From NCBI GenBank assembly GCA_019671135.1, contig JAHRHY010000010.1, positions 1,798,001 through 1,862,000 of the forward strand: a DNA stretch of 64,000 nucleotides, given 5' to 3'. Shown here one piece after another: positions 11,643-21,663 of the stretch (position 1 is its first letter; every line of letters begins with the position of its first letter). The notes below the pieces were generated by a model that saw only the letters and a list, made by a program, of their open reading frames with translations, searched no databases and was not told the DNA's origin. The stretch is from Linnemannia hyalina. Lineage: Eukaryota > Mortierellomycota > Mortierellomycetes > Mortierellales > Mortierellaceae. A program made the position numbers and the translations under genes.

Positions 11643-13137
11643 CGGGATGTACGTGTCAGGGGATGTGTTGAACGGATTCAGAGTGGCGATGCGGGTGTGA
11701 GGTCCTGTTCTAGGTTGCTCGTGGCGCTTGTCCTGGTAGAAGCCTTGAATGTGGTGGGATTAAAGAAGGTTGCCTCTGTCTGTTCGTTTGTTCATGGTGG
11801 CAAACTTTAGCGCGAGAAGATGGTCTGGTGCAAGTCGAGGGATGGAGTCTGTTGAATTTGCGATTATATTTTCCTTCGCGTCACGCGATCCAGGCGCGAT
11901 CAGGCCCAGAAAAGTGCTTAAAATTGCAACGTGCTCGCAACTCAAAAAAATGGGATGGCACCCTCTTTGTCACTTCGTATGAGAAAGTTGTTCGTGCGAA
12001 GGAGTGAGGGTGTACCTCTGGCTGGTCAGACATAAACGCATGAACGAACGATATTCACATTCCCCAACGCACTAAAGACGCACGACTTGATCTGTGAACT
12101 AATGCCCTTTTAATTTGTGAAAACAGAACTTTATTTCGCTTCGAACGCTACTTTCAGAAAGTGTACCTGGACTATGGAGATCACGCAACATTCCTTCTCT
12201 TTGCATTCACTCCTTCTCACCCTTCACTCCACCTCCCTCTTCACTCCTTCACACTTTTTACTCTCCTTCACTTTCTCTCCTCCTCTCATCACCTTCCGTC
12301 ATAGAAGGTCATTCACCCAACGCCAACTCTCGCATTCATATACGTCTGCTCTCTTTCTCCCTTTCATTCCTTGCACCTTGCAGGGTGCATGGCGCCCCAC
12401 TGTGGGGTCGCTGTTGTGCCTGGCAAGGCCCACACCAACGACCCTCTCTCTTGATACCTCACCACTACCTCGTACACATCATCAATTGATACACCAAGAG
12501 CAGGATACACAACCGCGCCTCAATTGAACATTCCTCGCAACATCAGACACCTAGCGTCCACTCCAACTCATATCCAACATACGCACTGCACACACTCTCT
12601 CTCTTTATTCACTCACCCCCTTCCACAACGAACAACCATTACAGCAACACACTATATCGCCAATAATATCACCATAAAGGAGTTCTTCCATGGTAATCAT
12701 CACATCTGCTAACCCTTTTGACCCCTACTGTTTCTTCCCATTCTCATGTCCACGTGCGATTAATTAATATCTCGATTATCTCCACACATCCTGATCTCTG
12801 ACACAGTGTATGACCGAGTAAACAAAAACAAAAATAAATGGACAATCTTCTTTTTACTCGCCCAGGAATGCATCCGGCATATTAGAGACGTTCATGAACG
12901 AGCATTATGACAATCCTTCTACCCCCTTCTCCTCCTCCTTCTCCTCCTCCTCCTCTCCCAAGGAGGCCGACAACTCTGTTTGCAACACGATAGAGAAGAA
13001 CGATTAAATAACAAATATCGATCTGGCCTACGCCTTCCTTTATATTCTGATCCACCCTTCTCACAGGAAATACCTCCAGTTCCAATGAAATGGGACCCAA
13101 TACCAGTTCCGAGTCCTCCCATTTTGCCTGTCGTTAT
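11643..13137. other. Upstream/intergenic region, no gene recognised
   Basis: This is the 5' side of the TPX2 gene followed by C/T-rich DNA (12190-12720). It has a GC-rich hairpin-like stretch near 12385-12410 (GCGCCCCACTGTGGGG). Short open frames here have simple composition and no recognisable domain. The C/T-rich part could be the untranslated leader of a decayed retroelement, but I see no partner repeat. Confidence 0.4.
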
Positions 13138-14365
13138 CGCCACTTGTCTTCACGAAGGTCCTCAAGCCAGGCCTACGTTGGGCATGCAGGAAAGGTATCC
13201 GCATCTCAGCCTATCTGGACGATCTGATCATCGCCGCCAAATCCAAGGAACTATCAAAGGAACACACCCGACTATTAAAAGCCAAGCTGATGGAGCTGGG
13301 ATACAAGATCAAGGTGGCCAAGTTGAGCCTGGAGCCCTCGCAGGAACTCGACCATCTAGGATTCCATTTCAATACCAAGAATATGACGCTCGCGGTCCCC
13401 AAGTCCAAACTGAGAAACATCCGTCGCGAGGCCACCAAGATCAGGAACGCGACCACAACCTCGGTACGTGCGCTGTCGTCCTTTATAGGGAAGGCGATGG
13501 CAACGACGGCCGCAGTATTCCCCGCCAGGTTGATGATCCAACACGTCATGTCCCTCAAAAACTCGGCGGTCAAGGCAGTACGACTTCCCCAGGTCCAGGA
13601 CAGGATGGTCAACTTGATGATCAACAACACCACAACCATTGCGTATGTCAACAGATTTGGAAGAACACGGTCACCAGCACTGATGGAGTTGGTACAACAG
13701 ATTTGGGAGCACTGCCTAGCAACAAGAACCAGACTTAGGACGACATACGTCCCATCTCCATTCAATCCAGCGGATGAACCTTTGCGGCAGATGGTGGAAC
13801 AGTTGGAATGGAGCATCGACCAACAGTTCTTCCAGGAGCTGGACCGCCTCTGAGGCCCACACCACGTCGATCTCCTCGCCTCATCGAGCAACTTCATAAC
13901 GCCCCAGTTTTCATGGAGACCGGACACGAGAGCGATGGGGACGGATGCACTGAAGCATCCTTGGACTGGCCTGGGCAACTTGTACCTCTGCCCTCTTTGG
14001 AACATCATTCCGCGAGCTCTGGCACGCCTTCAACAGGAGCAGCTGGAAGCAACCATCATCACGCCACACTGGACGACAACAATATGGTTTCCAACTCCTG
14101 TAGCGATAGCAATCGCAGAGCCGATTCAAGTCCCACGTCACCTGGTCCTTCCCGCACCAGGAAGCGCAAGCGATGTACTGTCCAAGAACCCAAACTGGAC
14201 ACTGACGGCGTGGCGGATAAAAGGCTCCGCAGGATGGTAGACGATAGATGCATCGATCGCTTCGGCCACCTCCAAGCAATACCGGCCCATACAGCGCACG
14301 TTTATTACCTGGGCTAGATCAGCAACTCGGGACCCGGATATTCACCCACTTGGCGATCCTTCACC
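13138..14365 (+). pseudogene. DIRS-type retrotransposon relic (RT/RNase H and start of tyrosine recombinase)
   Basis: Reading starts abruptly with PLVFTKVLKPGLRWACRKG and the RT motif ISAYLDDLIIAA (YLDD at 13212-13223). It continues through LDHLGFHFNTKNMTLAVPKS, the DIRS-style thumb and RNase H region, then HVDLLASSSN...FSWRPDTRAMGTDALKHPW, which is typical of DIRS/Ngaro ORFs. The frame is broken by TGA at 13851-13853 (replacing an expected Trp) and TAG at 14238-14240. After it, ASIASATSKQYRPIQRTF resembles the N-terminal helix of a DIRS tyrosine recombinase. Everything upstream of the RT palm and most of the recombinase are missing. The element is dead and truncated at both ends, and is abutted by gypsy sequence. 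Confidence 0.75.
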
Positions 14366-14404
14366 CTCTACGGACGATCATTCCATTTCCGCCGGTCAAG
14401 AATC

Positions 14405-15523
14405 CGATCTGAAAATTTTCTCGATCATGTCTGATTCGGACTACAACGGCGATGTCGACTTGACGACTGACCTGCAAGACGTACTGCTATCCAAGCGCCA
14501 TAGTCTGGCGCAATGGACGAAAGCGTACCGTCATTCTGTGCTCAGGGTTGCAAAGACCTCAATTGACCACTCTGAGTATGCCATCTGGCAGCCGATCTTG
14601 CCAAGATCGTGCGACAAGGACGTATTCCCCGACACACTCCCCAGCGGCCTCCCACCAGACAGAGGCGACGCGATGAAAATCGAGACAGACCCCACAGCAG
14701 ACCCACCATTCAAGCCAGTCATTCGCCTCTCCATTGCAGAACTCGACGAACTCAGGAGGCAGCTGGAAGAATTACTCGCCAAAAAATTCATCAAGCCCAG
14801 TACATCACCTTACGGCGCTCCAGTACTTTTCGTTCGGAAAAAGGATGGCACCCTGCGTATGTGCGTGGACTACCGAGCTTTGAACGGGATCACCAAGAAA
14901 AATCGGCATCCACTCCCCAGGATCGACGAGCTAATTGACCGTTTTCATGGCGCACGTTATTTCAGTAAACTGGATCTACTCTCAGGATACCACCAACAGA
15001 GGATCTACGAACCACACACACACAACACGGCATTCCGATGCAGATATGGACACTTTGAATTTAACGTCGTCCCATTCGGCCTCACCAACGCACCCGCCTC
15101 CTTCTCCAACATGATGCAAAGGGTACTCAACCCGGTTTTGGATAAATGGGTTGTTGTCTATCTAGACGATATTCTTATCTACTCTAAAACTAAGGCCGAG
15201 CATCTAAAGCACCTTCGCAGCGTCCTCGCCCTCCTTCGACAACATGGACTTTACGCCAAACTCGGCAAGTGTTCGCTTATGCAGGAGGAAACCGAATTTC
15301 TTGGACACACCATCTCCAAGGATGGGATCTCAACTTCAGCAGGACTTGTCAAAGCCATTCGGGAATGGCCACGCCCCACCAGCATCAAAGACGTTCAACA
15401 TTTCCTGGGCTTGGCACAATTCTACCAGACTTACATCGACAAGTTCGCCCAGATCGCCCTCCCCCTCTCTCAGCTTCTAGCAGGCGGCGCAACTTTTTTA
15501 TGGGATAATGACAAGGAACAGGC
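14405..15523 (+). pseudogene. Chimeric Ty3/gypsy fragment: gag N-terminus joined to RT of another family
   Basis: One open frame fuses two unrelated parts. 14405-14614 encodes a Gag N-terminal piece (MSDSDYNGDVDLTTD, then LLSKRHSLAQWTKAYRHSV). It matches the Gag of the neighbouring chromovirus at protein level. From about 14615 it becomes reverse transcriptase: DVFPDTLPSGLPPDRGDAMK, KKDGTLRMCVDYRALN, and VVYLDDILIYSK as active site. Reading ends at 15523 where the 84-bp terminal repeat of the chromovirus begins, so RNase H and integrase are lost. The segment 14615-15523 recurs at 22302-23210 with only about five mismatches that I can count. No protease is present. Confidence 0.8.
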
Positions 15524-15603
15524 TGTGCTATAATCACGTGTATCATTAGGACGAAGAGTACATAAGGACTCTTCGTCCCTGAATTAAACAGATCCCTCTC
15601 TTT

Positions 15604-15607
<4 letters not shown>
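15524..15607 (+). repeat. Left 84-bp terminal repeat (short LTR) of chromovirus
   Basis: Begins TGTGCTATAATCACGTG and ends TCTCTTTGTTT. It contains CACGTG and a perfect 10-bp inverted repeat (GGACGAAGAG / CTCTTCGTCC, 10-nt loop). It is followed directly by a homopolymer of about 29 A. Identical to 21664-21747. It does not end in CA, so the true LTR boundary may differ. Confidence 0.75.
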
Positions 15608-15636
<29 letters not shown>

Positions 15637-15681
15637 GATCACTCCCACACTCTCACTCTAAAACAAAAAATCATCACTCCT

Positions 15682-17214
15682 ATGTCTGACAACGTTGACA
15701 ACAACGAGTTACCCACTCTCCAAGACTTGGCTATCGATGCCACCGGCACCTTTGTTGTCGTTCCATCTCCCACCCCTGCATCCCAAGAGGACATCATTAT
15801 GAGCGATGACAACGAACAAGCCTCGTCCATCTTGTCGGCAAACCAGCACACGCAGCCCTCTCCAGTCTTCGACCTGAACACCTTTTCTGCCATGACGGAT
15901 GCTGACGATGAGAGTGACTCCGAGCTCACCAGCGGTCTTGAGGAAGCCATCACCACCAAGAAACACGATCTCTCTACTTGGTCCAAGCTATACCGTCGGA
16001 CCCTGCTCAAGATGCACAAGAACCCTCTCGATGTCAATTACCAGATGTGGCAGAAGGAAGCCATCCAACTCTTGGAAGTCGTGCGACAAAAGACCGCGGA
16101 TTGTGCGCGTCTGTCAGCAGCACTGGCTCTCGACCAACCGATGGCACCGATCATTACCAATCCCACGGCGACTATGGCCACCGCTATTAGGGTCGACAGC
16201 AAGAAGTTGACACTCGATTCGGGCACTCCCCGATTTGGTGACAACAAGCACGGCAAGGGACAATCGTATCAAGTCATCCGCGACCCTCACCTGTTCCTCG
16301 ACGGATTCAAGACTTACTGTGAGAACAATTACGGCGAGACTCCTTTCCTCGCCAGTGCCCAACGCCTGCTCTGTATGGCGATTCTGGACGATCAGACACG
16401 ACAGCAGTTCACTGATGAGCTGACTCGTCACAGTAGTTCTTCTCTAACTTGGGAGGAATGTGAAGTTGCCTTCGTCGACAGTGTTTTGACTCCGACTGAA
16501 CGCTTCAACACCGTTGCTCGTGTCGCCGAAATTGGCCGTCGTCACAAGGAGTCGTACCGAAACTTCGCTCTTCGTCTCCAACGATCAGTGCGCGTGTATC
16601 GAATTGATGATAACAACGCCACTGTACTGTCTGGCATCGTGAGTTCAATCCCATCGGTGGAGCTCAACCTGATCAAGACGTCGATTCAGAAGATTGGCAC
16701 CTCCTTATCTGAGGTCAAACTGGACTCTATTTGTGAGATCCTAACCAACCTCAGTGTAATGGAAGGACCAGACGACTCTCTCAAGAGACCCCACAGTCTT
16801 GTCGACGATGATGAAGATGACAAGGATGCCTCCTCGTCCAAGACCAGTAATAACCATGGTCACAAGAGACAGCGTCACCGCAAGAACGACCGCCGTGGCA
16901 AAGGCAAGCCGACTGCTGATTCGTCGTCGTTCCCATCTTCGTCTAACTCTGGCAAGAAGACTTTCCACTGTGACAATCACGGTGAAAATTACTCGCATGA
17001 TACCAAGAATTGCAGGCACTGCACCAAGTGCAACAAGAATGGTCACACTGCCCCCTACTGCAACAGTGATCGCAAGAAAAACTTTGACAGCAAGGGTGGC
17101 AAGAGCTACAAAAACAAGAAAGAAGGTAAATTGTCTATACCTCCTTTTTCTGAATCTGAACTTTTGTCTGTGTCTGATCAAACCTTGCTCACTCATGCTA
17201 CTATTTCTCTATAG
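15682..17214 (+). CDS. Gag polyprotein of chromovirus
   Basis: Structural capsid/nucleocapsid protein, 510 residues, starting MSDNVDNNELPTLQD. Middle part: RFGDNKHGKGQSYQVIRDPH, LFLDGFKTYCENNYGET and later RFNTVARVAEIGRRHKES, the capsid-like retrotransposon Gag region. The C-terminus is basic (HKRQRHRKNDRRGKGK) and carries a zinc knuckle, C-T-K-C-N-K-N-G-H-T-A-P-Y-C (C-x2-C-x4-H-x4-C). It stops at TAG 17212-17214. The frame stays open past this stop into the protease, so Gag-Pol may be made by read-through. The stop also sits exactly in a CTATAG acceptor-like sequence with a GTAAAT donor-like site at 17126 (see findings). Confidence 0.9.
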   Translation: MSDNVDNNELPTLQDLAIDATGTFVVVPSPTPASQEDIIMSDDNEQASSILSANQHTQPSPVFDLNTFSAMTDADDESDSELTSGLEEAITTKKHDLSTWSKLYRRTLLKMHKNPLDVNYQMWQKEAIQLLEVVRQKTADCARLSAALALDQPMAPIITNPTATMATAIRVDSKKLTLDSGTPRFGDNKHGKGQSYQVIRDPHLFLDGFKTYCENNYGETPFLASAQRLLCMAILDDQTRQQFTDELTRHSSSSLTWEECEVAFVDSVLTPTERFNTVARVAEIGRRHKESYRNFALRLQRSVRVYRIDDNNATVLSGIVSSIPSVELNLIKTSIQKIGTSLSEVKLDSICEILTNLSVMEGPDDSLKRPHSLVDDDEDDKDASSSKTSNNHGHKRQRHRKNDRRGKGKPTADSSSFPSSSNSGKKTFHCDNHGENYSHDTKNCRHCTKCNKNGHTAPYCNSDRKKNFDSKGGKSYKNKKEGKLSIPPFSESELLSVSDQTLLTHATISL

Positions 17215-18075
17215 ACAAGTGAACCTGAGGACCCCGTAGAGACGAACGACAAGACACTTCCCTCTCCTGTCATAACAGAACCTAGTAATAAACAATTACC
17301 ACTGACTGGTTCTAATACTATCCCTCTTGGTCCAATTCTGTCTCCTTCGCTTGCTGTCCATACTTCTTCAGCAGAAGAAAACAATCTGTCTGTGACTACA
17401 GAAAATGATTTATCTGTAACCCCTTTACCTGATAGCGAACAATCAGTTACATCTGATAAGGATGTACCTGCACCTACAAGTGCACGACCCCAATACGCGT
17501 TTCGCTCGTTGCCACCAAAACAATCTGCCCTTGTCTCTGTGCCATACTTTGAAACAAAAGAACCGTCTTTTGCTAGCCTGTCTAACTTTGCTGCTCAAAG
17601 TCAGGCTAACATGGACCACCACAGTGACGATGACAGTAGCATTGGTATGACGACTGAGGAACTCGACACTTTCGCATCTGACAAATTAACTATCAGACAC
17701 TATGCTGCTATTAAGGACGCAGTAGAACACGACAATAGATTTCGAATCGAAATCCGTGCATTCAAGAGGACATACCATGCGTTAATAGATACTGGTGCTA
17801 CACATTCTTTTATCAGACAGGACATAGTCAAGGAACATAACATTCCTTTTACTAAGATCCTCGGTAATTTTACACTAGCAAACAAGACTACTGTTGAACG
17901 CATTGGTGTAACTGATCAAGTTGAATTCGAATTCAATGGTCAGTTTCTCTCAGCCCCTTTTGAAATAATCGAAGATCAAGAGTTTGCTCTTACAATCGGA
18001 ATGGATCTTTTTTTATCATATGGGTTTCGCTCTCTGCGGCCTCCCAGAAATAAAAGAGATGGCACCTGCACATGA
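17215..18075 (+). CDS. Aspartic protease domain of chromovirus Pol (same frame as gag)
   Basis: Lies in the gag frame immediately after the TAG. A Ser/Thr/Pro-rich linker leads to the protease fold: FRIEIRAFKRTYHALIDTGA with catalytic DTGA near 17787, then THSFIRQDIVKEHNIPF and, near the end, TIGMDLF. There is no obvious start codon before 17392. It should therefore be translated by read-through or after splicing. The frame then diverges after a run of seven T (18008-18014) and ends at TGA 18073-18075, while the conserved sequence continues in the +1 frame as RT. Confidence 0.75.
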   Translation, partial: TSEPEDPVETNDKTLPSPVITEPSNKQLPLTGSNTIPLGPILSPSLAVHTSSAEENNLSVTTENDLSVTPLPDSEQSVTSDKDVPAPTSARPQYAFRSLPPKQSALVSVPYFETKEPSFASLSNFAAQSQANMDHHSDDDSSIGMTTEELDTFASDKLTIRHYAAIKDAVEHDNRFRIEIRAFKRTYHALIDTGATHSFIRQDIVKEHNIPFTKILGNFTLANKTTVERIGVTDQVEFEFNGQFLSAPFEIIEDQEFALTIGMDLFLSYGFRSLRPPRNKRDGTCT

Positions 18076-21000
18076 TGTTCCCGTCGAAGACGAGAAACCA
18101 TCTTTGCGTCCGATTACCACCCCTGAAGAGGAACTCACCGCCGAGTTTAAGCGCATGAAAGGAAGATTCCTAGATGCCATCAGCAAAGCACTCAAAGACA
18201 ATGAAAATATCTCAAAGACAAGTCATTGTCCCGTTCCTGAGATGATGGTGTATCTACCTGTTCCAAAAGGTACCATTGTGTATCGACGAACAAGACAATT
18301 TGCTCACTCCCAGAGACCTATCCTGGACGAGACAGTCGCACGCTGGTTAGAGGATGATGTGATTGAGCTTGCACCAGCAGGCAATCCACATAACAACACA
18401 CTCACCCTAGCAGCAAAGAAAGATTTGAACGGAAAGAAGTCATTGTGGCGCGTGTGTCTTGACCCCCGTGCTCTCAATGTGCATTTACCGGAGGATAATT
18501 TCCCTCTCCCTCTTATCTCCGACATAATACAAAAAGTAGCTGGTCATTCCATTTACAGCACCATCGATCTCACCCAAGCGTACCATCGTCTACCTATTCA
18601 TAAAGAAGATAGGTACCTCACTGCTTTCATGCATGAGGGAAAACAATACATGTTCAAAAAGGCCCCCTTTGGTCTGAAGCCACTCTCGAGCTTGTTCCAA
18701 AGAGGTATGTCTCGCATACTTGGCGATTTGCCTTTTGTTCTGAACTTTATTGATGACATTGTTATCTTTTCAAAAAGCAGAGAAGAGCATGCAGCTCATG
18801 TCAAATGTGTGATCGAAAGACTCAACGAGGCGAAATTGATCATCAACAAGAACAAGTGCAATTTTTTCAGCACACAGATCTCTCTGCTGGGATTCATTGT
18901 TGATCTCTTTGGAAAGAAAGTCGACCCTACCAAGTTGGCTAACATTCACGAATGGGCACCACCTACCACCGCCAAACAAGTGCAATCATATTTGGGCACC
19001 CTCAATTTCTTTCATGAGTATATCCCTCTCTACAGTACTATTGCTGCACCACTTGATGCACTTCGTCACAGAGAAGGAACTTTTAAATTATCAAAAGATG
19101 AAATGGATTCTTTCAATGGACTCAAGGAACTACTTGTACGAGCTCCTGTGTTATCCTTCCCAGACTTCAGTCGACCGTTCTACGTTGCCACGGACGCGTC
19201 CAACGTTGGAATTGGTGCGGTACTGTATCAGTTGCCGGAAGGTGTACCCGAACCGAAGGATATGCAGTCCATTCCCTCGAACGTCAACTACATATCTTTC
19301 ATGGCTCGCACTTTGCAGGACCGAGAGAGAAAATATTCCGCTACTAAGAAGGAGTTATTAGCGATCGTTTTCGCATTGAAAAAATTCCATCAATATCTTT
19401 GGGGTTACCATTTTACCTTGTTCACCGATCATCGGGCTCTTACTTTTCTTCACTCACAGCAAGATTTGAACCCAATGATGACAACTTGGTTTGACACCAT
19501 CATGGCTTACTTGTTCAACATTGTTTACCGTCCTGGAGTACTCAATGTGTTACCTGATGCGTTATCTCGTCAGTTCCCTCAGAAGTTGTGGACTGACAGG
19601 CCTAAGTTGAAAACACCAATGAAAGTGTACGGCTACATTCATATGCTCAAAGACAAATCGGTTCCTAGAATCACTGTCGCGGCGAAAGACCGTCCTTCAC
19701 TCATGACTGAGGTTCACTCCCTCGGTCACATTGGTGCGAACAAAATGGTTGACAAAATTCACGCCCAAGATAAGATGTGGCCATTCATGGTCAAGGATTG
19801 TCTTGAGCACGTCAAACAATGCCCTGAGTGTCAACGCATTAATATCACTCGCAAAGGGTACCATCCCCTCAAGGCTATTCATGCACATTTACCAGGCGAG
19901 CATATGACTGTAGATCTCGCTGGTGAATTCCATTTGTCCTCGAAAAACAACAAATATCTTCTCGTCCTGACAGACGTATGCACCCGCTTCGTTATTTTGA
20001 GAGCTATACCTGATAAAACAGCCGCTACTGTTGCGACCACGCTGTTTGACATTTTTACCCTGATCGGATTCCCCCGAGTCCTTCAATCAGATAACGGAAA
20101 AGAATTTTCCTATCAAGTCACAAAAATAATGACAGAACAATTGGGTATCCATCACCGTCTTGTCACACCCTATCATCCGAGAGGCAATGGACTAGCCGAG
20201 AACCGGGTTAAAGCGGTCAAAGAAATTCTTCGAAAAGAGACCAAAGGCAAAAACCACGAATGGGATCGTCATGTTCCCATGGCCCAATTTGCCCTCAATG
20301 CAAACATTGCGAGTCTGCATGGTTCCACGCCTTACTCTCTTTTCTTCGCACGCAAGGAAAACGGACACTACAATTACACTGACCTCTCGAACCAGGTCAT
20401 GTCCCATGAAGACTTGCTGAAGAGACTCGAATTTATGACCACGATCGTGTTCCCCGCTATTGAAGCGAAGGCGAAATCTAATCAGCGGAAAATGATTGAG
20501 AGATTCAATAAAACGATACTGCACAGCGAATTTCCTGATGGTTCCACAGTTATGGCGGTTGATCCTATCAAAGGAGACTCCCTCTCTCCGAGATATGAAG
20601 GACCGTTTACTGTTGTTCGTAAAAACAAGGGCGGTGCATACATCCTCAAAGATGGCACTGGCTCTATGCTTGGTCGTAACTATGCGCCCTCGCAGCTCAA
20701 ACTTGTATATGAAGACCCAGACTCTTTCCTTACGTACGAAGTCGAGAAAGTTCTTGACGCTCGTTGCACAAAGGAAGGGACATGGGAGTACTTTGTCAAG
20801 TGGAGAAATTATTCTGATAACGACAACACCTGGGAACCAGAGGACAATTTTGTTGAGAGGAAATGCATCACGGACTATTGGGCCGATCACCCACCCCGTA
20901 ATGAGGATCCTCGTCCGCACTCTCGTCATGATTCGCAAACGGATCAGCCAACGCTTACCACCGACGAGCAAATGAGCGAACCTCACAGTAGCAATCGCTC

Positions 21001-21133
21001 GAACAAAAAGAAGAACAAGTTCACACCTAAAAAAGGTGAACACAACCTTAATCGCAATAAGCTCACTCAGTCCAGTCAATCAAAAATCAATGAGTTGAGA
21101 CCTAGAACTCGTTCTCGGATCGAGAAGGATTGA
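17984..21133 (+). CDS. Pol: reverse transcriptase, RNase H, integrase, chromodomain
   Basis: 1049-residue open frame; real coding probably begins at the frame shift near 18010. RT: PVPEMMVYLPVPKG, YSTIDLTQAYHRLPIHKEDR, FGLKPLSSLFQRGM and active site NFIDDIVIFSK (FIDD near 18745). RNase H: YVATDASNVGIGAVLYQ and LFTDHRALTFLHS. Integrase: zinc-binding HSLGHIG...CPEC, then the DDE triad in MTVDLAGEF, LQSDNGKEF and NGLAENRVKAVKEI. Near 20733-20890 a chromodomain reads YEVEKVLDARCTKEGTWEYF then VKWRNYSDNDNTWEPEDNF. This classes the element as a chromovirus and implies targeting to modified histone H3. A basic tail ends RPRTRSRIEKD. No internal stops. Confidence 0.93.
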   Translation: MLLQSEWIFFYHMGFALCGLPEIKEMAPAHDVPVEDEKPSLRPITTPEEELTAEFKRMKGRFLDAISKALKDNENISKTSHCPVPEMMVYLPVPKGTIVYRRTRQFAHSQRPILDETVARWLEDDVIELAPAGNPHNNTLTLAAKKDLNGKKSLWRVCLDPRALNVHLPEDNFPLPLISDIIQKVAGHSIYSTIDLTQAYHRLPIHKEDRYLTAFMHEGKQYMFKKAPFGLKPLSSLFQRGMSRILGDLPFVLNFIDDIVIFSKSREEHAAHVKCVIERLNEAKLIINKNKCNFFSTQISLLGFIVDLFGKKVDPTKLANIHEWAPPTTAKQVQSYLGTLNFFHEYIPLYSTIAAPLDALRHREGTFKLSKDEMDSFNGLKELLVRAPVLSFPDFSRPFYVATDASNVGIGAVLYQLPEGVPEPKDMQSIPSNVNYISFMARTLQDRERKYSATKKELLAIVFALKKFHQYLWGYHFTLFTDHRALTFLHSQQDLNPMMTTWFDTIMAYLFNIVYRPGVLNVLPDALSRQFPQKLWTDRPKLKTPMKVYGYIHMLKDKSVPRITVAAKDRPSLMTEVHSLGHIGANKMVDKIHAQDKMWPFMVKDCLEHVKQCPECQRINITRKGYHPLKAIHAHLPGEHMTVDLAGEFHLSSKNNKYLLVLTDVCTRFVILRAIPDKTAATVATTLFDIFTLIGFPRVLQSDNGKEFSYQVTKIMTEQLGIHHRLVTPYHPRGNGLAENRVKAVKEILRKETKGKNHEWDRHVPMAQFALNANIASLHGSTPYSLFFARKENGHYNYTDLSNQVMSHEDLLKRLEFMTTIVFPAIEAKAKSNQRKMIERFNKTILHSEFPDGSTVMAVDPIKGDSLSPRYEGPFTVVRKNKGGAYILKDGTGSMLGRNYAPSQLKLVYEDPDSFLTYEVEKVLDARCTKEGTWEYFVKWRNYSDNDNTWEPEDNFVERKCITDYWADHPPRNEDPRPHSRHDSQTDQPTLTTDEQMSEPHSSNRSNKKKNKFTPKKGEHNLNRNKLTQSSQSKINELRPRTRSRIEKD

Positions 21134-21663
21134 AGACAATCATATCCTCCGATTGACACATAAAACGCATCGACGTTTTGTTTGAACAAAAATCGCACTG
21201 ACGATTTGTTCGAGGTTTTTTAATGGTGCCACAACCTTTTTCCTCACAATAATAACAAACATCCGCAGAGGTTTTCCCGCTTTCCTCTTGCATCAAATTC
21301 ACTATATTGAGGTTTTTATTTTTTCCTCACAGCTTGTCAACATATCTACCGAGGTTTTTATTTTTTATCCTCACACACACATATACATATTCTACTGTAG
21401 TCATTATTGTCTTTTCTACACCTGCTCTCCAGGGCTTTGCCCTTCCAAGGTTTTTCTATTTTTCCCTTATACCCGTTCTTTCATATGAGGTTTCCTTTTT
21501 TTCCCTCAAACATCCAAACGACAACTCTTTCGTTTAGTCATAGTACTCTACTCCACGTCGTTTTGTCAGTTAGTAAGAAGCACACACAATTACTAGCATA
21601 GATACACTACTTCTAGCCCTAGTCTTAAGCCCGGCTTACAGCCTCTCCCCCCGTGGAGGGTTA
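21134..21663 (+). other. Structured 3' untranslated region and polypurine tract of chromovirus
   Basis: Contains a hairpin (GAACAAAAATCG at 21184-21195 with CGATTTGTTC at 21202-21211). It also holds about five copies of a GAGG-T-rich-CCTC unit (near 21212, 21268, 21309, 21351 and 21487). Just before the right repeat lies GTGGAGGG, a plausible polypurine priming tract. Confidence 0.55.

Noticed and set aside
12980..13738. 252-residue plus-strand frame
   Set aside because: Overlaps the DIRS relic in the wrong frame; the conserved YLDD and LGFH motifs are in another frame.
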